From Terriglobia bacterium (lineage in GTDB: Bacteria; Acidobacteriota; Terriglobia; Terriglobales; Acidobacteriaceae), in NCBI GenBank assembly GCA_020072645.1, contig JAIQGK010000012.1, positions 186,001 through 250,000 of the forward strand: a DNA stretch of 64,000 nucleotides, in the 5' to 3' direction. Positions 35,304 through 43,880 of the stretch are shown here, in pieces. The notes below the pieces were generated by a model. It saw only the letters and a program-made list of their open reading frames with translations, searched no databases and was not told where the DNA came from. Within the stretch, counting starts at the first letter, position 1. Each line of letters opens with the position of its first letter. Position numbers and translations under genes: made by a program.

Positions 35304-36137
35304 GTGCGCGACGTCACTTTCTCTATCCCTGAATCAGGAACGCTCGGATTGGTGGGCGAATCAGGCTCGGGAAAATCTGCAACATCTCTGGCGATCATGC
35401 GTCTGCTGCCGCCGCAGGCACGCACCACCGGCAAGATTAACTTTGTAGGCGCAGACCTGCTCGCCTTGCCCGATGACGAAATGCGGCGCGTTCGCGGAGC
35501 GCGCATCAGCATGATTTTTCAGGAGCCCATGACCGCGCTGAATCCGGTGATGCGCGTGTGCGATCAGGTGGCTGAAGCAGTCCTGGCACACCATCGCGTG
35601 AGCAAGGCCGAGGCATGGACGCGCACCGTGGATGCGTTGCGCGAGGTTGCGATTCCTGATCCTGAGAAGCGTGCGCGCGATTATCCGCACCAGCTTTCTG
35701 GCGGGCAACGCCAGCGCGTGATGATTGCCATGGCGCTGGTGAACAATCCACAGCTCCTGATCGCTGATGAGCCGACGACGGCGCTTGACGTCACCATCCA
35801 GGCGCAGATCCTCGATCTGCTGGCGGCATTGCGAGAAAAGCACCGGCTGGCCGTACTTTTTATTTCGCATGATCTGGGCGTGGTTTCACGCGTGGCGGAA
35901 CAAGTAGCCGTGATGTATGCGGGAGAAATTGTCGAGATGGGTCCCGTAGACCAGATTTTTTCTTCTGCTCGACACTCTTACACGCGCGGACTGATCAGCG
36001 CCATTCCCACGCTGAAGACTGATCGTGCATGCCCGCTGGCTATGGTGGAAAAAGATGCACGTCCGGTGGGCACTATGCCGTTGCTGGAAATTGCGCCGGG
36101 GCATTGGGCCCGCGTCTCACCGCAAGCGACACCATAA
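35304..36137 (+). CDS. orphan OppD/DppD-type ABC transporter ATPase with defective 5' end
   Basis: A peptide/nickel-type ABC ATPase: Walker A GESGSGKS, signature [15 protein letters not shown], Walker [13 protein letters not shown] and switch [11 protein letters not shown]. The given start is the first canonical codon (GTG 35304), but conserved sequence (LLQVEHLNVSFATQTGEVAA) continues in frame upstream to about 35244 with no ATG, GTG or TTG before a stop at 35169. The GCRFxPRCP region usual near the C-terminus is missing, although [10 protein letters not shown] remains. No permease or binding-protein gene is adjacent. Probably damaged or started from a rare codon. Confidence 0.75.
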   Translation: MRDVTFSIPESGTLGLVGESGSGKSATSLAIMRLLPPQARTTGKINFVGADLLALPDDEMRRVRGARISMIFQEPMTALNPVMRVCDQVAEAVLAHHRVSKAEAWTRTVDALREVAIPDPEKRARDYPHQLSGGQRQRVMIAMALVNNPQLLIADEPTTALDVTIQAQILDLLAALREKHRLAVLFISHDLGVVSRVAEQVAVMYAGEIVEMGPVDQIFSSARHSYTRGLISAIPTLKTDRACPLAMVEKDARPVGTMPLLEIAPGHWARVSPQATP

Positions 36138-36183
36138 ATATTGATACACTCATTGTTTATCTCATTGAGGACTGCAAAGCACC

Positions 36184-36936
36184 TTGCGCGTACTGATCCT
36201 GTCTGACATTCATGCCAACCTTGAAGCGCTGGAGGCTTGCCTGGACGCCGCCCCCGAGTACGACCAGGTCTATAACCTGGGCGATATTGTTGGCTACGGC
36301 GCAAATCCCAATGAGGTGACGACGCGCTCGCGTGAGCTGGGATCGATTTTTGTCCGCGGGAACCATGACAAGGCCTGTTCTGGCGTGACTGACTTGAGCG
36401 ACTTCAATCCCATTGCGGGCCTCGCGGCGCTGTGGACGCGACAGAAACTAACGCAAGATCACCTTGAGTTTCTGCGCGAGCTGCCGCATGGTCCAATTTC
36501 GCCGATAGAAAATGTGCAGCTAGTACATGGGTCGCCGCGTGACGAAGATGAGTACGTGCTGATGGCCAGCGACGGTTATGCGATCCTGCAGGACGCGGCG
36601 GTGCCGCTGACGTTTTTTGGTCACACGCATGTCCAACGCTGCCTTCTTCTTGAAGACAGCGGACAGGGAAAGTCGTTCGCCCCGGATTACAAGTCTCCCA
36701 AGGGCAAGCAGACCTCTAGGCTGGAGATAAAACCGAAGACGACGTACATGGTGAATCCTGGATCGGTAGGCCAGCCGCGCGATGGCGATCCGCGCGCCGC
36801 ATTCTTGCTGTATGACACGGATGCTGGCGTGATTACGTTTTATCGCGTGCCTTACAACATTCAGGGCGCACAGGAAAAAATCTTTGCCGCCGGTTTGCCG
36901 GAACGGCTTGCCATTCGTCTGGAGGAAGGCCGTTGA
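36184..36936 (+). CDS. YfcE/MJ0936-like metallophosphoesterase
   Basis: A 250-residue calcineurin-like phosphoesterase with all metal blocks: SDIHANLEAL, GDIVGYGANPNEV, VRGNHDKAC, HGSPRDEDEY and FGHTHVQ. The C-terminal part has NPGSVGQPRDGDPRAA, typical of this group of phosphodiesterases. TTG start at 36184. Its stop overlaps the TTG start of the RNase HI gene by four bases, and ridA follows, so the three form an operon. Confidence 0.88.
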   Translation: MRVLILSDIHANLEALEACLDAAPEYDQVYNLGDIVGYGANPNEVTTRSRELGSIFVRGNHDKACSGVTDLSDFNPIAGLAALWTRQKLTQDHLEFLRELPHGPISPIENVQLVHGSPRDEDEYVLMASDGYAILQDAAVPLTFFGHTHVQRCLLLEDSGQGKSFAPDYKSPKGKQTSRLEIKPKTTYMVNPGSVGQPRDGDPRAAFLLYDTDAGVITFYRVPYNIQGAQEKIFAAGLPERLAIRLEEGR

Positions 36937-37421
36937 CCCAGAAGTCACTTTTTGACAAACCGGAGTTTGAAAAGCCGCAGCCGGAACCGAAGCCTCGCAG
37001 CGCCTCGCACGCAATCAAAGCAAATATCGATGGCGGTGCGCGCGGCAATCCCGGTCCTGCGGCTTACGGCGTGATAGTGCGCGATGCCAAAGGCGAAGTC
37101 ATTGCCGAGCTATCCGATTATCTGGGCATACAGACGAACAATTACGCGGAATATTCCGGGCTGTTGGCCGCGCTTGATTTTGCCGTGCGGGAAAAACATC
37201 TGTCATTAAAGGTGTTGAGCGACTCTGAGCTGCTGGTGCGGCAGATGCAAGGCCGTTACAAGGTGAAGAGTCCCGGGTTGATTGACCTTTATGATCGTGC
37301 GCGGGCGCTGGTTCGCAAGCTTGAACACTTTTCTATCGACCATGTTTTGCGGCAGTACAACAAAGATGCTGACGCATTGGTCAACCAGGTGCTGGATAGC
37401 CGGGGGAGAGGAGCACGTTGA
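36933..37421 (+). CDS. rnhA: ribonuclease HI-family protein
   Basis: A 162-residue protein whose RNase H domain starts near residue 28: [15 protein letters not shown] (first Asp), [15 protein letters not shown] (Glu), [14 protein letters not shown] (Asp) and [14 protein letters not shown] (last Asp), so the active site is complete. It should cut RNA in RNA-DNA hybrids. A 27-residue charged Pro-rich tail precedes the domain. TTG start overlaps the upstream stop, and its own TGA overlaps the ridA start. Confidence 0.9.
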   Translation: MTQKSLFDKPEFEKPQPEPKPRSASHAIKANIDGGARGNPGPAAYGVIVRDAKGEVIAELSDYLGIQTNNYAEYSGLLAALDFAVREKHLSLKVLSDSELLVRQMQGRYKVKSPGLIDLYDRARALVRKLEHFSIDHVLRQYNKDADALVNQVLDSRGRGAR

Positions 37422-37819
37422 TGGCGATTACGCGACAGAACTTTGCGAGCGGAACAAAATGGGAGCCAGTAGTTGGCTACTCCCGAGCGGTGCGCATGGG
37501 CAATGTGATTCATGTTTCCGGCACCACAGCCACGGACGCAAGCGGAAACATCGTTGGCATGGGCGACGCCTACGTGCAAGCGGTGCACACGCTCAAGAAT
37601 ATTCAATCGGCATTGGAGCGCGCCGGCGCCAACATGAAAGATGTGGTGCGGACACGCATGTACGTCACCAACATTTCCGCTGACTGGGAAAAAGTTGGTC
37701 GCGCCCACGGCGAGTTCTTCAGTGAGATTCGTCCGGCAACCAGCATGGTGGAAGTATCAAAGCTGATTTCGCCGGAGATGCTCGTAGAGATTGAAGCGGA
37801 AGCGATCGTGGTGGAGTGA
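37421..37819 (+). CDS. RidA-family protein (YjgF/UK114)
   Basis: A 132-residue protein of the enamine/imine deaminase superfamily. Typical blocks: [57 protein letters not shown] and [17 protein letters not shown]. The RidA substrate-binding Arg appears as Arg in VVRTRMYVT. The subfamily is uncertain. ATG 37421 overlaps the rnhA stop by one base, with an AGGAG site nearby. Confidence 0.85.
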   Translation: MAITRQNFASGTKWEPVVGYSRAVRMGNVIHVSGTTATDASGNIVGMGDAYVQAVHTLKNIQSALERAGANMKDVVRTRMYVTNISADWEKVGRAHGEFFSEIRPATSMVEVSKLISPEMLVEIEAEAIVVE

Positions 37820-37880
37820 ATCGGCGTACTGCAAGACTCGAGCGCTGAGTATTTCTGATCAAGAGTTTCTTTCAATCGGG

Positions 37881-37944
37881 CAGCAAGCCCGGCTTGCGTG
37901 GCGAGCTGCCTGCGTCAGGCGCGGAGGGATTTCTGGTCGGAAAA
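37881..37944 (+). repeat. REP-like palindromic repeat, copy A
   Basis: A 64-base unit starting CAGCAAGCCCGGCTTGC (perfect seven-base inverted repeat), with a second small palindrome (GCCTGCGTCAGGC). It matches 37992-38055 at 61 positions, offset by 111 bases. With copy B it fills most of the ~320-base gap between ridA and the HU gene. Confidence 0.85.
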
Positions 37945-37991
37945 CTCTCGCGCGTTTGGAACGCAGCTATAAGCTTTGTTAAATCGACCAG

Positions 37992-38055
37992 CAGCAAGCC
38001 CGGCTTGCGCGGCGAGCTGCCTGCATCAGGCGCAGAGGGATTTCTGGTCGGAAAA
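37992..38055 (+). repeat. REP-like palindromic repeat, copy B
   Basis: Second 64-base unit, three differences from copy A. It is followed at 38064-38084 by the GCGGTTTGGAGCGAAGCGACA word that also follows copy C. Confidence 0.85.
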
Positions 38056-38063
38056 ACTCCCAA

Positions 38064-38084
38064 GCGGTTTGGAGCGAAGCGACA
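38064..38084 (+). repeat. GCGGTTTGGAGCGAAGCGACA repeat, copy 2
   Basis: Identical to 20371-20391 and 39316-39336; directly downstream of REP-like copy B. Confidence 0.85.
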
Positions 38085-38117
38085 TAATAAAAAGGCCAGC
38101 TCATATCGGCTGACCTT
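38085..38117 (-). terminator. terminator of the HU gene
   Basis: AAAGGCCAGC pairs with GCTGACCTTT (one wobble) around CATATCG or similar. Read on the minus strand it is followed by a T-rich run (TTTTTATTATG). It ends the HU transcript. Confidence 0.8.
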
Positions 38118-38140
38118 TGGAAATTACTATGTAAAAGAAG

Positions 38141-38434
38141 TTACTTCTTCGGAGCGATTACGTCTTTCACGGCCTTGGCAACGCGGAACTTTACCACGGT
38201 CTTGGCCGCGATTTTAATGGGTTCTCCGGTCTGCGGATTGCGTCCCATGCGCGCTTTCCGGTTGGACTTTACCAGGCGTCCCAGGCCAGGAATCACGAAC
38301 ACACCGTTCTTTTTTGTTTCCTTGATCGCGGTCTCCGCCAGCGTTTCCAGGAACGTTGCTGCGGTCTTGTTGTTCGTTTCCAGTTTCTCCGCCATGTGAC
38401 GGACGAGTTGGGTCTTGGTCATGCCTGCTGCCAT
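38141..38434 (-). CDS. HU/IHF-family DNA-binding protein
   Basis: A 97-residue nucleoid protein. ATG 38434 has AAGGAGG at ideal distance, so the longer frame to 38527 is not the gene. It shows the two-helix start (MTKTQLVRHMAEKLETNNKT), the VFVIPGLGRLVKSNRKAR core and the DNA-binding arm RMGRNPQTGEPIKI. HU dimers bend and compact DNA. A terminator follows directly. Confidence 0.94.
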   Translation of the reverse strand: MAAGMTKTQLVRHMAEKLETNNKTAATFLETLAETAIKETKKNGVFVIPGLGRLVKSNRKARMGRNPQTGEPIKIAAKTVVKFRVAKAVKDVIAPKK

Positions 38435-38612
38435 CTTTCCTCCTTGAAAATTGAACACTTGCGTCGGAATATGAGCACGTTTTGTTGCACTCATTGGGTA
38501 TATTACATCAGCAAAGGGTCGATGCAAGCATTTTCACCTGATTTTATGCGGCTTTTTCTAGGGCCTCTGTGGAAAACAGGCATAAACAGCGGTGATAAAC
38601 GATTGCATAGGT

Positions 38613-39164
38613 CTAGCGCCTATAGAAACTCAGGACGGCGTCACCCTGCCGCAACGTCCGATGCCGCCGCAGTGAACCAAATTCATTGCCGGGATCGAAA
38701 TGCTTGTCATGCTCGGCAATCACCTGGCTCTCCGGGGCCAGCAACTGCGATTGGGACAGAAATCCAAGCACCTGCTCATAGTCGCCCACCTTGCGGTACG
38801 GCGGATCGAGAAAAACAAAGTCACACGTCACCGCTTGTGAATCCAGCATGCGCAAAGCGACCGCCGTATCACGTTCGATCACCTCTGCGCGTTCATTGAT
38901 CCCCAGAGTATGCAAATTCTTGCGGATTGTCCGGGCCGCGGCGCTGGCAGACTCCACAAAATAGACGCTGCGGGCGCCTCGGCTCAGCGCCTCGATTCCG
39001 ATGGCCCCGCTTCCGGCAAAAAGGTCGAGCCACACGGAATCAGCAACCATAGGCGCAACCACGTTGAAGAGTGTTTCCCGCAGACGGTCAGAGGTCGGGC
39101 GCGTATGCATGCCGGCAGGCGCTTCCAGCTTCCGGCTTTTAAATTTTCCCGCGATCACGCGCAT
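38613..39164 (-). CDS. rsmD: 16S rRNA (guanine966-N2)-methyltransferase RsmD
   Basis: Methylates G966 of 16S rRNA. ATG 39164 gives the standard start MRVIAGKFKSRKLEAP. The SAM-binding block LDLFAGSGAIGIEALSRGA and the catalytic FVFLDPPYRKVGDYEQV are intact, and RPTSDRLRETLFNVV precedes them. The 183-residue length is normal. Confidence 0.92.
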   Translation of the reverse strand: MRVIAGKFKSRKLEAPAGMHTRPTSDRLRETLFNVVAPMVADSVWLDLFAGSGAIGIEALSRGARSVYFVESASAAARTIRKNLHTLGINERAEVIERDTAVALRMLDSQAVTCDFVFLDPPYRKVGDYEQVLGFLSQSQLLAPESQVIAEHDKHFDPGNEFGSLRRHRTLRQGDAVLSFYRR

Positions 39165-39245
39165 GGCCAGTACTCCGCTACCTGACATCTAATCTACCGT
39201 ATAGAATCACAGATTGGCTGGCGGTTCCGATTTACGCTGGATGAG

Positions 39246-39300
39246 CGAGCCCGACTTGCGCGGCGAGCTGCCTGCCACAAGCGCAGAAGGATTATTGGGC
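39246..39300 (+). repeat. REP-like palindromic repeat, copy C (diverged)
   Basis: Shares CTTGCGCGGCGAGCTGCCTG and the following AGCGCAGAAGGATT region with copies A and B, with more differences. It lies in the leader of the site-2 protease gene. Confidence 0.7.
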
Positions 39301-39315
39301 CACAGTTGCAGTCTA

Positions 39316-39336
39316 GCGGTTTGGAGCGAAGCGACA
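39316..39336 (+). repeat. GCGGTTTGGAGCGAAGCGACA repeat, copy 3
   Basis: Identical to the copies at 20371 and 38064. It ends six bases before the start codon of the site-2 protease gene, so it may influence translation there. Confidence 0.85.
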
Positions 39337-39342
39337 AGACTA

Positions 39343-40464
39343 ATGAGAAATTGGTCAATATTCACGGTGCGATTCAGCGGAAGAGAAGTCCGCATTCACC
39401 TCACGTTTGTGGTCTTGCTGCTCTTTCTGCTGCTGGTGGAGGTGAACCGCAATGGCCCGCGGGTGGTCACGCGCGTTTTCATTATTACCGGATTGATTTT
39501 TCTCTCGGCCCTGTTGCATGAGTTCGGCCATGTGTGGGCTTCCGCGCGCCAGGGATTTCCCATTAAAGGCTTTGTCCTGCTGCCTATTGGCGGACTCACC
39601 ATGGGCGACCCCAGCGCCCAGGAAGAAAGCGCCCGCAGTCTGCGCAAAGAGATATCCATCGCGCTCGCCGGACCGCTTGTGAATGCCTGTCTGGCGGGCA
39701 TAACGGCATTGGCCATGCTGGCGATAGGCAAAGCGCAGATGCTTCGCCTCACGCCCCTGATTACGCCATTGAACCTCGCCACCAGCTTCTTCTGGATCAA
39801 TGCCTGCCTTGTCGCAGTGAACCTGCTGCCGGCCTACCCAGTCGATGGCGGACGAATCCTGCGTGCGGTTCTCGCGCAGCGCATGGATTTTCGTCTGGCT
39901 ACTCGCCGGTCGGTCAGCCTGGGCCAGATCTTTGCCGGGCTGTTCATGCTGGCCGGGGCCGCGCTCAATATCCAGGGGCTGATGCTGATTGGCTTCTTTA
40001 TTTTTATCGCGGCGCAGATGGAAGAGCGCACCGTGATGTTCCAGACCGTAGTGGAAGCGGTACAGATGGAAGATATTATGCTCACGGAATTCTCCATCCT
40101 CTCACCGGCAGACACGCTGGAAGACGCGCTCAATAAGGCCGTCCACTGCTTGCAGGACGATTTCCCCGTGGTCAGCGGCGGCGATCTGGTAGGTGTAATC
40201 ACGCGCCAGACGATTGTGGACCGTCTCCGCGCGGAAGGAAACGGCTACGTCCAGGGCGCAATGAGCAAGGCCTTTGAGATCGCTTCTCGAACGGAATCGC
40301 TCGGCTCGGCCTTCCGCAAGCTCACGTCGCGTGGCCTCAGCTTGATTCCCGTGGTCGATCAGGAACGGCTGGTAGGGATTGTCACTCTCCAGCACCTGAT
40401 GCACAGCATGGGACTGCTGAATGAATCACGCAGGCTGAGAAGACGGATGGAAGAGCAGCCGTAA
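39343..40464 (+). CDS. site-2 protease-family membrane metalloprotease with CBS domains
   Basis: An intramembrane zinc protease. ATG 39343 (MRNWSIFTVRF) is chosen; the longer frame from 39214 would be translated from repeat DNA. HEFGH in helix LSALLHEFGHVWASA gives two zinc ligands and NLLPAYPVDGGRILRA supplies the third. The C-terminal half is a pair of CBS domains (MLTEFSILSPADTLEDALN; SLIPVVDQERLVGIV), which usually bind adenosine nucleotides and could gate activity. Substrate unknown. Confidence 0.9.
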   Translation: MRNWSIFTVRFSGREVRIHLTFVVLLLFLLLVEVNRNGPRVVTRVFIITGLIFLSALLHEFGHVWASARQGFPIKGFVLLPIGGLTMGDPSAQEESARSLRKEISIALAGPLVNACLAGITALAMLAIGKAQMLRLTPLITPLNLATSFFWINACLVAVNLLPAYPVDGGRILRAVLAQRMDFRLATRRSVSLGQIFAGLFMLAGAALNIQGLMLIGFFIFIAAQMEERTVMFQTVVEAVQMEDIMLTEFSILSPADTLEDALNKAVHCLQDDFPVVSGGDLVGVITRQTIVDRLRAEGNGYVQGAMSKAFEIASRTESLGSAFRKLTSRGLSLIPVVDQERLVGIVTLQHLMHSMGLLNESRRLRRRMEEQP

Positions 40465-40490
40465 ACAGCCCTCGGCATTCAGCCGGGACT

Positions 40491-40580
40491 ATTCACCGCA
40501 AAGGCCGCAAAGTGCGCGAAGAAGAGTTTCAATTATTGCTCCAGTTCCTTTGCGTCCTTCGCGTCCGTTGCGGTAAATGG
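40491..40580. repeat. inverted-repeat element with ACCGCAAAGG ends, copy 2
   Basis: Left end ATTCACCGCAAAGGCCGCAA and right end TTGCGTCCTTCGCGTCCGTT then GCGG are imperfect inverted repeats, as at 26697-26855 but with a shorter middle. It overlaps the spurious 5' part of the peptidase reading frame. Confidence 0.75.
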
Positions 40581-40643
40581 CTTTGGCTGACTGATGATCG
40601 CAAGTGTTACACTTCTCCGTTCTACCCACCTTGGAGAGTACCC

Positions 40644-42854
40644 GTGAAGAGGCTTTTTCTTTCTTTTTTCCTGATAGCGGCAGTTTGTGCCGTCGCCGCC
40701 GCGCAAGAGCTGACCATCGAATCCATTTACGCCCCCAATGGGCTCACCGGGCGCGCGCCGGACACAATTGAGTGGAGTCCTGACGGCAAGAAGGTCTCAT
40801 ACTTTCTGCATCAGGAGCAAGGCGACAAGGCCGACCTCTATTACATTGACGTGACCTCAGGCAAGCCGGCCGTGCTGGTGGCTTCAGAGAAAATTGCCGC
40901 CATGAAGCCGCCTGTCACCGGCTCCAAAGACGATCGCGAGAAAGACAATCGCGCGCGCTATCACGTTGCGGGATACCACTGGGCTCCGGATTCCGAGCAT
41001 ATCCTGTTCGACGCTAACGGCCAGCTCTGGTACTTCACATTGTCGTCTGGCAAATACATAGCCGTGAGCGCTCCCGGAGAATCCGCAACGGACCCCAAGT
41101 TCTCAGCCGACGGCAAGAGCGTTTCTTATATTCGCAAGCACAATTTGGTTGTGAAGCATATTGATGGCGGCGTGGAAAAAGCGCTCACCACGAACGGTGA
41201 CGACAATCTGCTAAACGGCGAAGTGGACTGGGTTTATGGCGAGGAACTGGAAGTCCGCAGCAATTATTTCTGGTCGCCGGACTCGAGGAAGATTGCGCTG
41301 CTGCAAATGGACCAGACAAAGGTCCCTACTTATCCCATCACGGATTTCATTCCCCAGCACCCGACTGTTTACAACGAAAAATATCCCAAGGTTGGCGATC
41401 CCAATCCGCAGGTACAGCTTGGCGTGGTGAACGCCGGCGGCGGGGCCGTGAAGTGGTTTCACCTGACCGATGAAAAAGACATGTACATGCCGCGCTTCGG
41501 CTGGGTCAATGACAACATAGTGTGGGCCACTGTGCTCAATCGCGCACAGAACCAGTTGGATCTCTATTTTGTCGACGCAGCCAGCGGCAAGTCGCGGCGG
41601 GTGCTCACCGAAAAGAGTGACACATGGATTGAAACCGACAACAATCTGCAGTTCCTGAAATCCGGCGACAAGTTTACCTGGCCCAGTTGGCGCGATGGCC
41701 ACACGCATCTCTATCTTTATTCCTTTGACAAAGCCAATCCTCTTTCCTCAGACGCCAAACTAGTGAACCAGATCACCAAAGGCGATTTTGAAGTACAGAA
41801 AGTCGCAGGATTTGACGACGAGGGCGGAACGGTCTTCTTCACCTCAAATGCGGGAGATGATCGCCAGGGACATCTTTGCAGCGTGAAACTGGATGGCAGC
41901 AACTTCCAGATTCTGACACAGAGCAAGCCCGGGATGCATGATGCCGTGCTGTCTCCCAATGCCAAAAACTACGTCGACCATTTTTCCGCGCTCATGACGC
42001 CTCCAGAGCTTGCCTTCTGCCGTGTGGGTGGAACCTGCGAAACCTTTTGGCGATCCAAGAGTATTGATTCCCTCAACCTGGTGGCGCCGCAATTCGTCGA
42101 CTTTAAGGCTGAAGATGGAACAACATTGCATGGACTTTTGTTCCTTCCTCCCAATAGCGAAGGTAAGAAGATTCCGCTGGTCAATAATCCTTACGGAGGT
42201 CCGCATGGGCAGAGCGTGCGCAACGCCTGGGGCGGCGTTAATTTCCTCTTCAATGAGATCCTGATGCGCGATGGCATCGCCGTCCTGATCGTCGATAATC
42301 GAGGCATGGGCGCTCGGGGCAAGAAGTTTGCTGCAGCGTTGATCCATAACTTCGGCGAAGTCGAATTGAAGGACCAGCTCGCTTCCATCGATCAGGCGCT
42401 GCAAAAATTCCCACAACTGGATGGATCACGCATGGGCTGGTGGGGCTGGAGTTACGGCGGCTATATGACGCTTGAGGCCATGACGCACTCTGACCGTTTC
42501 AAGGCCGGAGTTGCTGTAGCGCCCGTAACAGACTGGAGAGATTACGACTCCATCTATACGGAGCGTTATGCTGGCTTGGTGCCGCAATATGAAGAAGGGT
42601 ACAAGAAAGGCTCGCCCATTACGTACGCGGCCAACCTGAAAGGCCATCTGCTGGAAGTCCACGGAACCAGTGACGATAATGTGCACATGCAGAACACCAT
42701 GCAGATGATCAATGCCTTCATCAACGCGGGCAAGCAGTTTGATTTGCAGCTTTATCCGCGCAAGACGCATAACATCTCCGGGCCAGGGACGCGCGTCCAT
42801 TTGTATACCCGCATCCGGTCGCATTTCCACCGCGAACTCCTGGGGACGGAGTAG
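40644..42854 (+). CDS. S9-family (dipeptidyl peptidase IV-like) serine peptidase, exported
   Basis: A 736-residue protease with an N-terminal signal (cleavage near VAAAQ), a beta-propeller domain with WSPDGKKVSYF and SPDSRKIALLQMDQ blades, and a C-terminal alpha/beta-hydrolase domain. Ser in GWSYGGYM, Asp in GTSDDNV and His in KTHNISG form the triad. GTG 40644 with GGAGAG upstream is preferred; the frame from 40512 runs through a repeat. It likely trims Xaa-Pro dipeptides in the periplasm. An MBL-fold gene follows after six bases. Confidence 0.92.
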   Translation: MKRLFLSFFLIAAVCAVAAAQELTIESIYAPNGLTGRAPDTIEWSPDGKKVSYFLHQEQGDKADLYYIDVTSGKPAVLVASEKIAAMKPPVTGSKDDREKDNRARYHVAGYHWAPDSEHILFDANGQLWYFTLSSGKYIAVSAPGESATDPKFSADGKSVSYIRKHNLVVKHIDGGVEKALTTNGDDNLLNGEVDWVYGEELEVRSNYFWSPDSRKIALLQMDQTKVPTYPITDFIPQHPTVYNEKYPKVGDPNPQVQLGVVNAGGGAVKWFHLTDEKDMYMPRFGWVNDNIVWATVLNRAQNQLDLYFVDAASGKSRRVLTEKSDTWIETDNNLQFLKSGDKFTWPSWRDGHTHLYLYSFDKANPLSSDAKLVNQITKGDFEVQKVAGFDDEGGTVFFTSNAGDDRQGHLCSVKLDGSNFQILTQSKPGMHDAVLSPNAKNYVDHFSALMTPPELAFCRVGGTCETFWRSKSIDSLNLVAPQFVDFKAEDGTTLHGLLFLPPNSEGKKIPLVNNPYGGPHGQSVRNAWGGVNFLFNEILMRDGIAVLIVDNRGMGARGKKFAAALIHNFGEVELKDQLASIDQALQKFPQLDGSRMGWWGWSYGGYMTLEAMTHSDRFKAGVAVAPVTDWRDYDSIYTERYAGLVPQYEEGYKKGSPITYAANLKGHLLEVHGTSDDNVHMQNTMQMINAFINAGKQFDLQLYPRKTHNISGPGTRVHLYTRIRSHFHRELLGTE

Positions 42855-42860
42855 CCGACA

Positions 42861-43700
42861 TTGAAAAACCAAACCATCACCCTGGGTGATTTTGAACTGA
42901 CGTCCATCACGGACGGAACGTATGTAGCCGATGGTGGCGCTTTCTTCGGCATCATTCCCAAGGTTATGTGGCAGAAGAAAGTTCCAGCGGACGAGCTCAA
43001 CCGTATCACCGTGAACTGCAATTCTGTTCTTGTCCGCACGGGGAAGCAGAACATCCTGATTGAAACCGGCATCGGCAATAAACTGGAGGAAAAGAGGAAG
43101 AAGATTTTTGAATCGCAGGAAAAGCTGTTGGAAAATCTGCGCGCCACCGGTGTTGCCCCGGAAGAAATCAATATTGTCATTAACTCTCACCTGCACTTCG
43201 ATCATTGCGGCTGGAACACCGTTTACAAGAACGGCGCAGCCGTAGCCACGTTTCCCAATGCAAGATATTTCGCGCCAAAGGGCGAGTGGGAACATGGCAA
43301 GCTGCAAACGGAACGCGACCGCGTAAGCTATCTCAGCCCGAACTATGATCCCTTAATCCAAAGCGGCCAGATGCAGCTCATTGACGGCAACGCGGAAATC
43401 ACCCCGGGAATTTCCGTGGAAGTCTGGCCCGGGCACACACGCAACATGTGGGCCGTGTTCCTTCGCAGCAGCGGCAAGACTGCTTGCTATATCTCTGATC
43501 TCATCCCAACCACATGGCACCTGGATCCCGTGTGGGCAATGGCCTATGATCTGTTTCCCATGGAGGTGCTGGACAATCGCAAGCGATATTACTCCCGCGC
43601 CATTCCAGAAAAGTGGCTCACTATGTTCACCCATGATCCCAACGTGCCGTGGGCCTATGTGGATAAGGTTGACGGCAAGATGACTTTCAAAGCCGCATAG
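42861..43700 (+). CDS. MBL-fold metallohydrolase
   Basis: A 279-residue metallo-beta-lactamase-fold protein. The metal motif is NSHLHFDHCGW, and later ligands are the His of WPGHTRNMW and the Asp of CYISDLIPTTWH. The length and layout resemble quorum-quenching lactonase/Pqs-type hydrolases, but substrate cannot be told. TTG start, six bases after the S9 peptidase stop, suggesting one transcript. Confidence 0.87.
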   Translation: MKNQTITLGDFELTSITDGTYVADGGAFFGIIPKVMWQKKVPADELNRITVNCNSVLVRTGKQNILIETGIGNKLEEKRKKIFESQEKLLENLRATGVAPEEINIVINSHLHFDHCGWNTVYKNGAAVATFPNARYFAPKGEWEHGKLQTERDRVSYLSPNYDPLIQSGQMQLIDGNAEITPGISVEVWPGHTRNMWAVFLRSSGKTACYISDLIPTTWHLDPVWAMAYDLFPMEVLDNRKRYYSRAIPEKWLTMFTHDPNVPWAYVDKVDGKMTFKAA

Positions 43701-43880
43701 CGCACGTGTCCATTTGGAACACGGGACTGCATCAAAATAACCCATAGATGCGAACAACCGACACGTGGCGCATCCTTGTCTTTTCTTAGCTATACTACCG
43801 CTTGGTCGATGGGTGGTTAATTGCTAGAGACTCTCTTGTAGTTTCTGCGGTAAACATAGTTCTCATGGAAGGTTAGTAAC

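Noticed and set aside
39214-39342. Upstream extension of the site-2 protease
   Set aside because: The extra residues are encoded by REP-like repeats; ATG 39343 starts the family sequence.
40512-40643. Upstream extension of the S9 peptidase
   Set aside because: It reads through an inverted-repeat element, and GTG 40644 has a ribosome site and a signal peptide.
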